A stretch of 38,978 bases of DNA from Paenibacillus sp. MAEPY2. Its GTDB lineage: Bacteria > Bacillota > Bacilli > Paenibacillales > Paenibacillaceae. Positions within the stretch are counted from its first letter, which is position 1. Every line of letters begins with the position of its first letter. A program made the translations under genes and the position numbers. The notes below the pieces were generated by a model. It saw nothing but the letters and a program-made list of their open reading frames with translations, did no database searches and was not told where the DNA came from. This document shows, one piece after another, positions 1 to 9,400 of the stretch. The stretch is taken from positions 1 to 38,978 of the forward strand of contig NZ_AWUK01000050.1 in the NCBI RefSeq assembly GCF_000499205.1, in the 5' to 3' direction.

Positions 1-2945
1 ACAAAGAACTGGTGATTGATGCCCAGCTCCTCCATGTTCAGCACATCACGCCAAACGTCCACCAGTATGCGCTCCACCTCGCTGCGCGGTGCTTCCGTCT
101 CCGGTCCGGCAGGCAGATGGTGGTCCGGCTCCGGCAATGCCTTGCGGTCCAGCTTGCCATGGGACGTTAGCGGCAGCTGCTCCAGCTGCACGACATATGC
201 CGGGATCATATAATCCGGCAATTCCGCTTCCAGCCAGTCCCGAACGGTAGCGGCTGTCCACACTGTTTCGCCTTCGGCCACAACATAGACGCATAACGCT
301 CCATTTCCCTGCGGGTCCTGGTGGGCCAGAACCGCTGCTTCCCGGATGGCCGGATGTTTTAGCAGTTGCTGCTCGATTTCGCCAAGCTCAATCCGATAAC
401 CACGAATTTTCACCTGTTGATCGGTACGCCCCATAAATTGCAGACTGCCATCAGGCAGCCAGCGCACCAGATCACCTGTCCGGTACATTTTGCCGCCAGG
501 TTCATGCGGGTTGTCCACAAATTTCTCGGCTGTCAGTTCTGGGTTATTAAGGTAGCCCCGGGCTACACTGTTGCCGGCAATGTATAATTCTCCTGCTACA
601 CCAACCGGACATAATTGATGATCACTATTCATTACATACGTCCATATGTTGGGGAGCGGCTTGCCAATCGGAATATTGCCTTGAACCTGTTCTACCCGTT
701 GGTAGGTGGTAGCAACCGTGTTTTCGGTAGGTCCATATGCATTGATCAGCGGATAGTCAGGGAGAAAAGAAAGTTTCAACTGTTCTCCTCCAGCGATCAG
801 CAAACGCAATGAGGTATTGGGTTGATGGATAAAAACTTCACACACCTTAGGCGGCAACGTGATCAATGTAATGGAGTGTGCATTCATATATGCATTTAGC
901 TGTGACATATCCAGACGCAACTGAGACGGGATGATATGCAGCTCGGCCCCCACCACCAATGCAGGAAAAATATCGATAATAGACCCATCAAATGTAATTT
1001 GCAAATAATTAGCTGCACGATCTCGTTCCGTGATCTGCTGAGCTTCAATGAAGCCATAACAGAAATTGACGAATGATCCATGCTCAATCAATACACCTTT
1101 GGGCAATCCGGTTGAGCCTGAGGTATAGATGATATAGGCCAAATCATGGTCATCATGCTTTATTTGTGACACGCCATTCCGCTCCTGGCGGCCGCCCTTC
1201 TCCTCAATGCTCTGTAATGATGAGCAAGAACTGTCAAGCACCAGAGTTTTAATTGAATGACTGTATTTTTTCACTTGGGACAACAAATGCTCTTGAGTTA
1301 CAACCACACTGGCACCGCTATCTTCGAGCATGTAGCGAATGCGATCCTCGGGAAACGCCGGGTCCAAAGGCATATATGCTCCACCCGCTTTGAGAATACC
1401 GAGTAAACCGACCATCATTTCCAAGGAACGATCCATCATAATGCCTACAGGCATTTGCTTATGGACTCCAAGTTCCTGCAGAGCTTTCGCAACATCCGCA
1501 GCCCGTTCATTCAGCTCGCTATAGGTCAGTTTTTGCCCATCATATACAACAGCTACTTTATTGGGAAAATGAATTCCATGATCTGCAATCTGTTCCGGAA
1601 CGGGTTTTCGATTAGCATAATCCCTAGCATTGTTGTTAAACTGATACAGCAGCAGCCGCCTTTCCTTTTCCGTCACCAGATTGATCTCACCTATTGTGCG
1701 TTGGTGATCGTTTACAATCTGTTTCAAAATTTCGTTATAATGTCCGGCCAATCTCTCCATGGTATCTTGTTTGAACAGCCTGGAGGCATATCCGTAAAAC
1801 ATCTCTATACCATCCGCAGTCTCCAAAGCAGTTAAACTTAGATCAAACTTGGCTGTGGGATGACTGAACGGATAATATTCAGCCAGCAAACCATTAGCGT
1901 CCATTACGGTTGTCTGTTCAGCCTGAAGGGTGAACAGGGTATCAAACAGCGGGCTCCGGCTTGCATCCCTCTTCACTTCAAGTTGGCTGACCAGTTCATC
2001 AAACGGATAGTCCTGATGGGCAAAGCCGTCAAGCGTAGTATCCTTAATATGATGAAGCAACTGCTGCACCGTCATATCGGGTTCGGGATAAAAGCGTAAT
2101 GCAAGCGTATTGACAAACATACCCACCATATCTTCCAATTCCGGATGCTCTCGTCCTGCCACCGTAGTACCTATAATGATGTCATCCTGGGAAGTGTACC
2201 GGGCAAGAAGTATCGTATATGCGGTTAACAGCAAAACAAACAGCGTTACACCGTTTTCGGCAGCCAGCAAACGAAGCCTTTGTGTCAGTTGCGAATCAAC
2301 TGCAAATTGAAGCCGGTTCCCTTCATGACTCTGAATCGCAGGTCGGGAGAAATCGAGTGGCAAATTTAACACGGGCAATTCACCTTTAAGCACATCTGTC
2401 CAGTATTGCTGGTGCTCTTGCCTTTGTTCCTGTTGTTCCGGGGCCAGAGACCATTCAGCATAATCTTTATATTGTAGGGTTAATGGTGCCAATCGTTTAT
2501 GTTCATAGATTTGCCCTATTTCCTGGATCAGGATATCCATGGACACCGCGTCTGAAATCAAATGATGCATATCCAGACACAGATATTGGGAGATTTCCGT
2601 TCGCCATAATGCAGCTCTGAACAAAGGGGCCTTCTCCAGATCAAAGGGTTGGATAAACGAATGTAGGAACGAATCCAGATCCTGTTCCAAGCCGTTCCCC
2701 ACAAGAAGATTGAAGTTTACTTGGGTATGAATACGCTGAACAGGCCCGTCATCCATTTCCGTAAAAGAAGTTCTCAGCCCTTCATGTCTACGAATGATTT
2801 CAAGCAATGTCTGCTCCATGCGCTGCTGTTCAGCTTCTTTTGACAAACGGATAATAAGAGGCATGTTATACATCAAACCTGTTTGCTGCACCCGATCCAG
2901 AATGTAAAGTCTTCGCTGTGCTGCGGACAATGGATAATGCGGCTT
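1..2945 (-). other. NRPS module 7: C-A-(T), unassigned substrate
   Basis: The condensation domain has HHLISDA (2547-2567) where HHxxxDG is usual; the catalytic second His is kept. The A domain has intact core motifs (YTSGSTGLPKG, YRTGD) and the code D-G-I-T-I-G-A-V-A-(K). Bacitracin position 7 is D-ornithine, normally read by a DVGEIGSIDK-like pocket; this pocket lacks its acidic residues. Thr278 and the hydrophobic positions look more like aromatic or bulky-hydrophobic pockets, but that is weak inference. The T domain is cut by the window edge, so whether an E domain follows cannot be seen. Confidence 0.75.
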
Positions 2946-5900
2946 ATGGTTTGCCTTCTGGATTTGGAAGGTGTGCTGTGTCTCCACAGTTCGAAGCCAT
3001 GCAGCCAGCTCCCTGATTGTAGGCATGTTAAAAATATCCTTGAGTGTAATCCGAATATCCAGCTTTCTCTGAATGGCTGACATCATGGCAAATGCCCTCA
3101 AAGACTGACCACCCAGTTCAAAAAAATGATGATCTACCCCAATCGGCCGAAGATCCAATACCTCTTCCCAGATGGATGCCAGTATACATTCCAGCTCATT
3201 GCTTGGGGCCGCATACGTCGTATGAGCCGTGCTTTCCATATTGGGTTTGGGCAAAACATTAAGGTCTGCTTTGCCATTGAGTGTGCGCGGAATTTTCTCC
3301 AGACTCATAAACCATGAAGGAATCATGTAAGCCGGCAATCGCTCTCTCGCATGTGTTTTCAGTTCATCGAAGCCATGTCCATGATCTGGCGAATTCCAGA
3401 CAATATATGCACAAAGGCAGAGCTGACCCTGTGGGTCCTTTTGAGCTGTAACCACAGCATCGCTTACATCAGGATGAGCTGCCAAATGATGCTCGACTTC
3501 CCGAATTTCAACGCGATATCCTCTGATTTTAATCTGTTCATCATTTCTTCCAAGAAACTCGATATTGCCATCCGGAAGCCATCTCCCCATATCTCCGGTG
3601 CGATACATTTTGTTCCCCGATACGAGCAGATGATCGATAAAACGGGATTGCGTAAGCTCGGCAAGATGGAGATATCCCTTGGCAACCCCTGCCCCTCCGA
3701 TATATAACTCCCCTGCTACACCAATCGGAACGGGCTGTTGATATTCATCAAGTATAAACACGTCAACATTTCCAAGAGGACTACCTATGGGAATGGATAC
3801 TCTTCCCTGGTCCTGTGGCATCACACGATAATATGTAGCACATACCGTTGCTTCGGTAGGTCCATATGAATTGTACACCTGAGCCGAACGGACCATATTT
3901 CGGACATATTCATATTTAAGGACGTCTCCGCCACTAATAAATTTCATGTTGGCATGCGGACGCAAATGCCTGTTTTTGTCCAACTCGTTTAGAAGAAGCG
4001 GGGAACAGCTTAAGACAGTGATGTTCTCTTTTTCAATCTGCATAACCAGGTCATCCACATTCGTTTCGTTTAACTTGTCGCTCAGGACAATGCGCCCGGA
4101 TACAGCCAGCAACGAAAATACTTCCTCAGTGAACGCGTCGAACGAAAAGGACACCACCTGAAGAACCGCATCTTCCTCTGTTAGCGGTACTCTGTCCAAA
4201 AAAGCAGAGATATAGTTCAATATATTTCCGTGAGTGGTCATGACCCCTTTAGGTGTACCTGTTGAACCGGAAGTATAGATCACATAGGCCAAATCTCCCT
4301 GGTGATTAACTCGTTCTGGATTGCTTGATTCCATACGTTCAATCTCCGGGTCTTCCATCGCCAGTTCGGATGTGATGTGGATTTTGCCTCTCAAAGGACA
4401 TCCATTCAAGAGCAACACGGCCTCGCTGTCCCTGAGCATAAATAATATCCGGTCATCAGGCAGTTCAGGATCAATGGGCAAGTATGCAGCACCCGCTTTA
4501 AGAACTGCAAGTATCCCAACAATCATATCCAAGGATCGCTCCACCATAACACCTACAATTGAATTAGGCTTTACCCCTTTCATTCGCAGCAGGCGTGCCA
4601 GCTTGTTTACTCGTTCATTAAGCTGCTCATAAGACATGGATCTTTTGCCGTGGACTACTGCAATCCGTTCAGGTGCATGTGCAGCGCGTTCTTCAAACCA
4701 ATCATTTAATGTGCCCTGGTACGAATCCACCCGCTTGTTGTTAAACTGATACAACACCTGTTCTTCTTCCTGCCTGGACAACATGCGAAGCTGACTTACC
4801 TTTTGCCCCGCGTTTAACACAATCTCATTCAACACATTCACCAAGTGGCTTAAAAAACGTTCCATGCTATTTTGGGCAAACAATTTGGAGGCATATTGCA
4901 GATCCAGTTTCATGTGACTGCCGTAATGAATTACGCTGATACTGAGATCAAATTTGGAGACCGGGAGATCGAATTCACACATTTCCGCTTGAAGCTGACC
5001 CAGTTGGAACACATAATCCTCGGCATGCTGCAAATCAAACATCGTATCAAACAGCGTGTGTCTGCTTCGATCTATAGGTACATTCAGCTTTTCGATCAAT
5101 TCATCAAAAGGATAATCCTGATTCTCATATGCGGATAAGGTATGCCTTCTCACCTGATTCAAAAACGCGTCGAATGTCTGATCTGGCTCAATCTTATGTC
5201 GTGTTGCTATCGTATTGGTGAACAAACCGATTACTGATTTGAGGTGATCATGCGATCTGCCTGCGATCGGCGTACCCACGATAATATCCTTCTGTCCAGT
5301 GTATTTGGATAAAAGGACGGTATAGGCTGATAGAAGCAGCATGTACATCGTTACGTCATGCTCATCAGCAAGACGCTGCAAATTTCTCGTCAGTTCCTGA
5401 TCCAATTCGGTAACCATTCGTTGACCGGCAACATCCTGCTCTGGCGGACGCGGATAATCCAGAGGCATTTGAAGTTGTGGCAGTTCCCCACTCAGCGTAT
5501 CCAGCCAATATTTTTCCTGCTTTTGCTGAGCGCCTGAACGTTCTTTGGCTTTCTCCCATGCCACATAGTCCTTGTACTGGATGGCAGCAGGTGTCAACGC
5601 TTTTCCACTGTACAGTTCAGCCAGTTCATTCAGAAACAACGCAAAGGACATCCCATCGGATACAATATGATGCATATCCATGAGCAGCACATGCTGGTCT
5701 TGATCCAAGCGGACCAGTTCAGCGCGCAGCAGCGGAGCCTGCGTCAGATCAAAAGGTCGAATAAATTGTTTGATCTTGACCAAAATATCTGATTCATTCC
5801 GTTCGCTGAAATCAAGCTTAAACCGAATTTGAGGGTGAATCTTCTGAGCAGGCTCTCCCTGATCATCGACAAATGACGTTCGAAGCGCTTCATGCCTCTC

Positions 5901-6263
5901 GATCACACGCCCAATCGCTTCCTCAAGTAAATCCAGTTCGAGAGGACCCGTCAGCTTTACCGCCATTGGAATGTTATAAGCAATTCCCTGATCGTCCATT
6001 TGATGCAGAATATACATTCTTTTCTGAGCTCTGGACAGGGAGTACATCTCGTTGGGCGACTCTTGGGCCTTTGGAATAGGCGCATTCCATACTTCTTCCT
6101 GATGGATCAGAAACTGAATAAGTGCCTGTTTGTGTTCTTTAATTTGTGATTTAAGATCAGCATTGATTTCATCACGTGGTCCGATCATTTTGATTTTCCC
6201 GTCTTGATGGTACAATTTCACGTTCTTCTTCTGTAAATGATTCATAAACTCCGCTATGTTCAT
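1..6263 (-). CDS. NRPS, bacitracin BacB-like: docking-C-A(Lys)-T-C-A(?)-T..., partial
   Basis: Second peptide synthetase of the NRPS operon. It continues the chain from the five-module protein upstream. The frame is open from ATG at 6263 to the left edge, giving about 2087 visible codons and no stop. Order seen: TubC-type docking domain (about residues 1-55), C domain (from about 71; HHIVSDG near 197), A domain (about 517-1010), T domain (GGQS, Ser about 1054), C domain (from about 1109), A domain (about 1550-2055), and the first residues of a T domain. The first A code, DAESIGSVCK, is the BacB lysine code. The second, DGITIGAVAK, matches no code I recognise and is not ornithine. The AGGA ribosome site (6277-6280) is 13 nt from the ATG, which is long, but the docking fold starts at this ATG. 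A 148-bp gap separates it from the upstream gene, and no promoter is evident there. Function is firm; the identity of residue 7 is open. Confidence 0.93.
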   Translation of the reverse strand, partial: MNIAEFMNHLQKKNVKLYHQDGKIKMIGPRDEINADLKSQIKEHKQALIQFLIHQEEVWNAPIPKAQESPNEMYSLSRAQKRMYILHQMDDQGIAYNIPMAVKLTGPLELDLLEEAIGRVIERHEALRTSFVDDQGEPAQKIHPQIRFKLDFSERNESDILVKIKQFIRPFDLTQAPLLRAELVRLDQDQHVLLMDMHHIVSDGMSFALFLNELAELYSGKALTPAAIQYKDYVAWEKAKERSGAQQKQEKYWLDTLSGELPQLQMPLDYPRPPEQDVAGQRMVTELDQELTRNLQRLADEHDVTMYMLLLSAYTVLLSKYTGQKDIIVGTPIAGRSHDHLKSVIGLFTNTIATRHKIEPDQTFDAFLNQVRRHTLSAYENQDYPFDELIEKLNVPIDRSRHTLFDTMFDLQHAEDYVFQLGQLQAEMCEFDLPVSKFDLSISVIHYGSHMKLDLQYASKLFAQNSMERFLSHLVNVLNEIVLNAGQKVSQLRMLSRQEEEQVLYQFNNKRVDSYQGTLNDWFEERAAHAPERIAVVHGKRSMSYEQLNERVNKLARLLRMKGVKPNSIVGVMVERSLDMIVGILAVLKAGAAYLPIDPELPDDRILFMLRDSEAVLLLNGCPLRGKIHITSELAMEDPEIERMESSNPERVNHQGDLAYVIYTSGSTGTPKGVMTTHGNILNYISAFLDRVPLTEEDAVLQVVSFSFDAFTEEVFSLLAVSGRIVLSDKLNETNVDDLVMQIEKENITVLSCSPLLLNELDKNRHLRPHANMKFISGGDVLKYEYVRNMVRSAQVYNSYGPTEATVCATYYRVMPQDQGRVSIPIGSPLGNVDVFILDEYQQPVPIGVAGELYIGGAGVAKGYLHLAELTQSRFIDHLLVSGNKMYRTGDMGRWLPDGNIEFLGRNDEQIKIRGYRVEIREVEHHLAAHPDVSDAVVTAQKDPQGQLCLCAYIVWNSPDHGHGFDELKTHARERLPAYMIPSWFMSLEKIPRTLNGKADLNVLPKPNMESTAHTTYAAPSNELECILASIWEEVLDLRPIGVDHHFFELGGQSLRAFAMMSAIQRKLDIRITLKDIFNMPTIRELAAWLRTVETQHTFQIQKANHKPHYPLSAAQRRLYILDRVQQTGLMYNMPLIIRLSKEAEQQRMEQTLLEIIRRHEGLRTSFTEMDDGPVQRIHTQVNFNLLVGNGLEQDLDSFLHSFIQPFDLEKAPLFRAALWRTEISQYLCLDMHHLISDAVSMDILIQEIGQIYEHKRLAPLTLQYKDYAEWSLAPEQQEQRQEHQQYWTDVLKGELPVLNLPLDFSRPAIQSHEGNRLQFAVDSQLTQRLRLLAAENGVTLFVLLLTAYTILLARYTSQDDIIIGTTVAGREHPELEDMVGMFVNTLALRFYPEPDMTVQQLLHHIKDTTLDGFAHQDYPFDELVSQLEVKRDASRSPLFDTLFTLQAEQTTVMDANGLLAEYYPFSHPTAKFDLSLTALETADGIEMFYGYASRLFKQDTMERLAGHYNEILKQIVNDHQRTIGEINLVTEKERRLLLYQFNNNARDYANRKPVPEQIADHGIHFPNKVAVVYDGQKLTYSELNERAADVAKALQELGVHKQMPVGIMMDRSLEMMVGLLGILKAGGAYMPLDPAFPEDRIRYMLEDSGASVVVTQEHLLSQVKKYSHSIKTLVLDSSCSSLQSIEEKGGRQERNGVSQIKHDDHDLAYIIYTSGSTGLPKGVLIEHGSFVNFCYGFIEAQQITERDRAANYLQITFDGSIIDIFPALVVGAELHIIPSQLRLDMSQLNAYMNAHSITLITLPPKVCEVFIHQPNTSLRLLIAGGEQLKLSFLPDYPLINAYGPTENTVATTYQRVEQVQGNIPIGKPLPNIWTYVMNSDHQLCPVGVAGELYIAGNSVARGYLNNPELTAEKFVDNPHEPGGKMYRTGDLVRWLPDGSLQFMGRTDQQVKIRGYRIELGEIEQQLLKHPAIREAAVLAHQDPQGNGALCVYVVAEGETVWTAATVRDWLEAELPDYMIPAYVVQLEQLPLTSHGKLDRKALPEPDHHLPAGPETEAPRSEVERILVDVWRDVLNMEELGINHQFF
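3009..6053 (-). other. NRPS module 6: C-A-T, lysine
   Basis: The condensation domain carries HHIVSDG and is of the LCL type, which fits an L-residue donor. The specificity residues read D235 A236 E239 S278 I299 G301 S322 V330 C331 (GrsA numbering). This is the published BacB lysine code. In bacitracin, Lys6 is the residue whose side chain closes the ring, so the same macrocycle architecture is possible here. The thiolation site is GGQS near 3104. Confidence 0.88.
6099..6263 (-). other. TubC-type N-terminal (beta-hairpin) docking domain
   Basis: The first ~55 residues of the second NRPS match the TubC_N pattern: an N-terminal helix (MNIAEFMNHLQKK), a beta hairpin with basic residues (NVKLYHQDGKIKMIGPR), then helices ending in a hKxxLIxFL-like stretch. 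In known systems this fold binds a short acidic linear motif at the C-terminus of the preceding synthetase and so fixes the order of proteins. The preceding NRPS here ends in an acidic tail (6415-6456), a fitting partner. Confidence 0.82.
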
Positions 6264-6411
6264 AGGAATTCACCATTCCTTTCAGTATGACGCCTAAGAC
6301 GTGGAATTCCGGGAGAAACTGCACCTCTACACCGCATCTAATGAAGGGGCTATCTGCAATGCAGTCTCTCACGGATCATTGACTCATTTATTGTACATAA
6401 AGAACGAACTG
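6264..6411 (-). other. 148-bp gap between the two NRPS genes
   Basis: The gap runs from the TAG of the five-module NRPS (6412-6414) to the ATG of the next NRPS. It carries AGGA at 6277-6280 as the only ribosome-site candidate. I see no rho-independent hairpin with a T-run and no convincing -35/-10 pair, so readthrough from the upstream promoter is the simplest view. The one overlapping small frame (GTG at 6372) has no ribosome site and no recognisable product. Confidence 0.6.
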
Positions 6412-9400
6412 CTAAATCTCTTCTTCCACATATTCATTCAAATCAAGGTCAGCTGTGCTACCGCCCAATATATGAGAGACCTGTTGTTTAATCGTTGGAT
6501 ACTCAAAAAATTGACTGATTTTTAATTCCATTTGCAACTTTCGATTAGTCAACTGAACTGCATGCATCACTTTAAGGGAATTCCCGCCGCATTCAAAGAA
6601 ATGGTGGGTGGTGCCAATCGGCTTCACATTCAGCACTTCTTCCCATATGTTTACTAGCTGTTCCTCCACATAATTGGAAGGAGCCTCATACGTTGTCTCT
6701 GATTTGATTGCTATCTCAGGGCGAGGCAACGCATGGCGGTCTATTTTCCCGTTTGGCGTAAGTAGGAGCTGCTCCAATACCATAAAATAGGAAGGGACCA
6801 TATAGCCTGGCAAACGGGCTTCCATATAGGATTGCATATCCACCCGATTGACTTCCTTCAGGACGGTAAGGTAAGCACACAAAGTATCCTGTCCACCCGA
6901 ATCTTTGACAGCTACAACCGTGGCTTCACGGACATGCTCATGCGAAATCAGTACCTGTTCAATCTCCCCAAGCTCGATCCGATAACCTCTCAGCTTCACC
7001 TGATGATCCATTCGCTCCAGAAATTCAATCGTTCCGTCAGACTGTCGGCGTACCCGATCACCAGTACGGTACATTCGTCCATGGAGCTGATATGGATTGT
7101 TGACAAATTTGGCTTCAGTCAGATCCTCATTGTTCAGATAACCGAGACTTAATCCATCACCTGAGAGATAAAGCTCTCCAGGTACGCCATTTGGAACAAA
7201 CTGTTGATTGTCGTCCAGAATCCATGCAGATGTGTTCGCAATGGGCTTGCCAATCGGAAGACTTCCATCATTGTCACCTATGGCTTGTACAGGGTAACTT
7301 GTTGCAAACACTGTACTTTCCGTAGGACCATATACGTGAATCAGTTTATCTGCTCCCATATGAGAAAGAGCTTTTCGGGCATGGGAGACCGAAGCCCGCT
7401 CCCCTCCAAATAGGAGTTTTCGAAGTCCAAGCAAACAATGAGGCGCACGATCAACCAGCAGGTTGAACAAGGCAGTCGTCATGAAACAGACCGTAATTCT
7501 CTCCTCTGTCAGCACTTTGGACAATTGGTTAATATCCAGCAGTGTCTCCTGTTCAATCATGACCAGCCTCGCGCCGTTTAACAGCGCTCCAAAGATGTCA
7601 AATATCGAGCCATCAAAGGCATAATTTGAAAGCTGCAATATCGAATCTGAGGCAGAGATCTGAATATAATTTGTATTTTTCACTACACGAATGGCATTGG
7701 CATGGGAGATCATTACACCTTTTGGTTTCCCCGTAGAGCCCGAGGTGTAGATAATATAAGCCAGATCGTCTCCGGCCTTATCCTCGGATGCCAAGGTTGG
7801 TGCTGATTCCTTCATGCCTATGCTCTCTAATCGGATGGTGTCTTCAACATTCGCATGTACATTCATGACTTCAGTGACGCCTGTGAAATCCTCCATCCAT
7901 TGTTTCTCCGTAAGCAGCAAGGCGGCACCGCTGTCATGCAGCATGTGCACAATTCGCGCTTTTGGCCATTGGGGATCGATCGGTAAATAGGCTGCTCCTG
8001 CTTTGAGAATTCCAAGTATACTTATTATCATCTCGAAAGAGCGTTGTACCATTAACCCTACGATGGATGAAGGTTGAATGCCTTGCATGCGCAAACGTTC
8101 TGACATCTGATTCGATTTCTCCTGCAGCTCCCGGTAGGTGAGCTGTTTTTCATGCATGACCAGTGCAACTGCATCCGGAGTTCGCTCTGCCTGTTCGTCG
8201 AATAGCTGAGATAATGTCTTTTCTTTGGGAAATGGTGTCATTGGACCATGTGATAACAGCTCCATCTTAGGTCTGTCCCGCTCACCAATAAGAGCAATCT
8301 CTTTTACTCGAATATCCTGGTTTGCACTAATTTGCTCTGCCACATAGAGAACATGATCACCCAGACCATTCATCAGATCCGAATCCAGTACGTTACGGTT
8401 ATAGGAGCATTTAAGTCTGAATGTATCACCCATGACAGCAGTTACACTCAAATCATAGTGCGTGTGCTCAATGCCATAAACGCACTCCAGCGCTACTCCG
8501 GTCACATGCTCCGCCGCAAGGCTCGCAGCCTGTTCATTCCCAAAATTTTGGAATACCAGTACATGGTCAAGCAAATCGGCTTTTAATTCACTTTGATCCT
8601 GTATATCTCCCAGATGTACATAGCCATACTTTTGACCTTCCATCCCTTCCTGTTGAACCCTGCGGAGAGCATCAGCAAAAAGCTCTTCCGGCTCAAATTT
8701 CACCCGGGTAGGAATGGTATTAATAAACAACCCAACCATGTTCTCTATTCCTTCAACATCTGCGTCTCTCCCGGAAATGACTGTGCCGTATACGACATCT
8801 TCTGTACCGCTGTATCTGCATAAGACCATGCCCCATATCGCCTGAATTAACGCATTAAATGTAACCTGATTGTTCATAGCGAACTGTTTTAGCCCACTTG
8901 TGAGTTCACGCGGAAATTGAATTTCCTGCTCTCGCAACGTTGGCGCTTCCGCATTCAGGTTAGCCCCTGTTTTGGGCAAAGTGACTCGTTCATCGTAGCC
9001 CTGGAGATACTGTTTCCAATACGCCAGTGCTTCCTCCTTGTTCTGTTGATCAAGCCAGTCGAGGTAGTCCCCCAGCGGCCTGGTTTCTTCCAACATTTCA
9101 GGCTGCCCAGCCTGCTGACTCGCATAAATCTCAAACATTTCACGAATCAGGATATCGAGACACCAGCCGTCCAGCAAAATATGATGATGACTAATGACCA
9201 GTGTGTACGCATCCGCCCCTCTGGAGATCAGACAGAATCTGATTAATAACTCCCTGCTAAGATCAAACCCTCTTTCCTGATCCTCGGCCATGAACTGCTC
9301 CATCCGTTGAAGCTGTTCACGCTGGCTAGTACCGGTCCAATCCAGCATCAACCATTCAGCCTGCTGCTGGTCAATAATAAGCTGGCGGGGTTGCTCCACA

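Noticed and set aside
6172..6372. 66-codon minus-strand frame across the NRPS junction
   Set aside because: GTG start without a ribosome site, overlapping the docking domain in another frame; no recognisable product.
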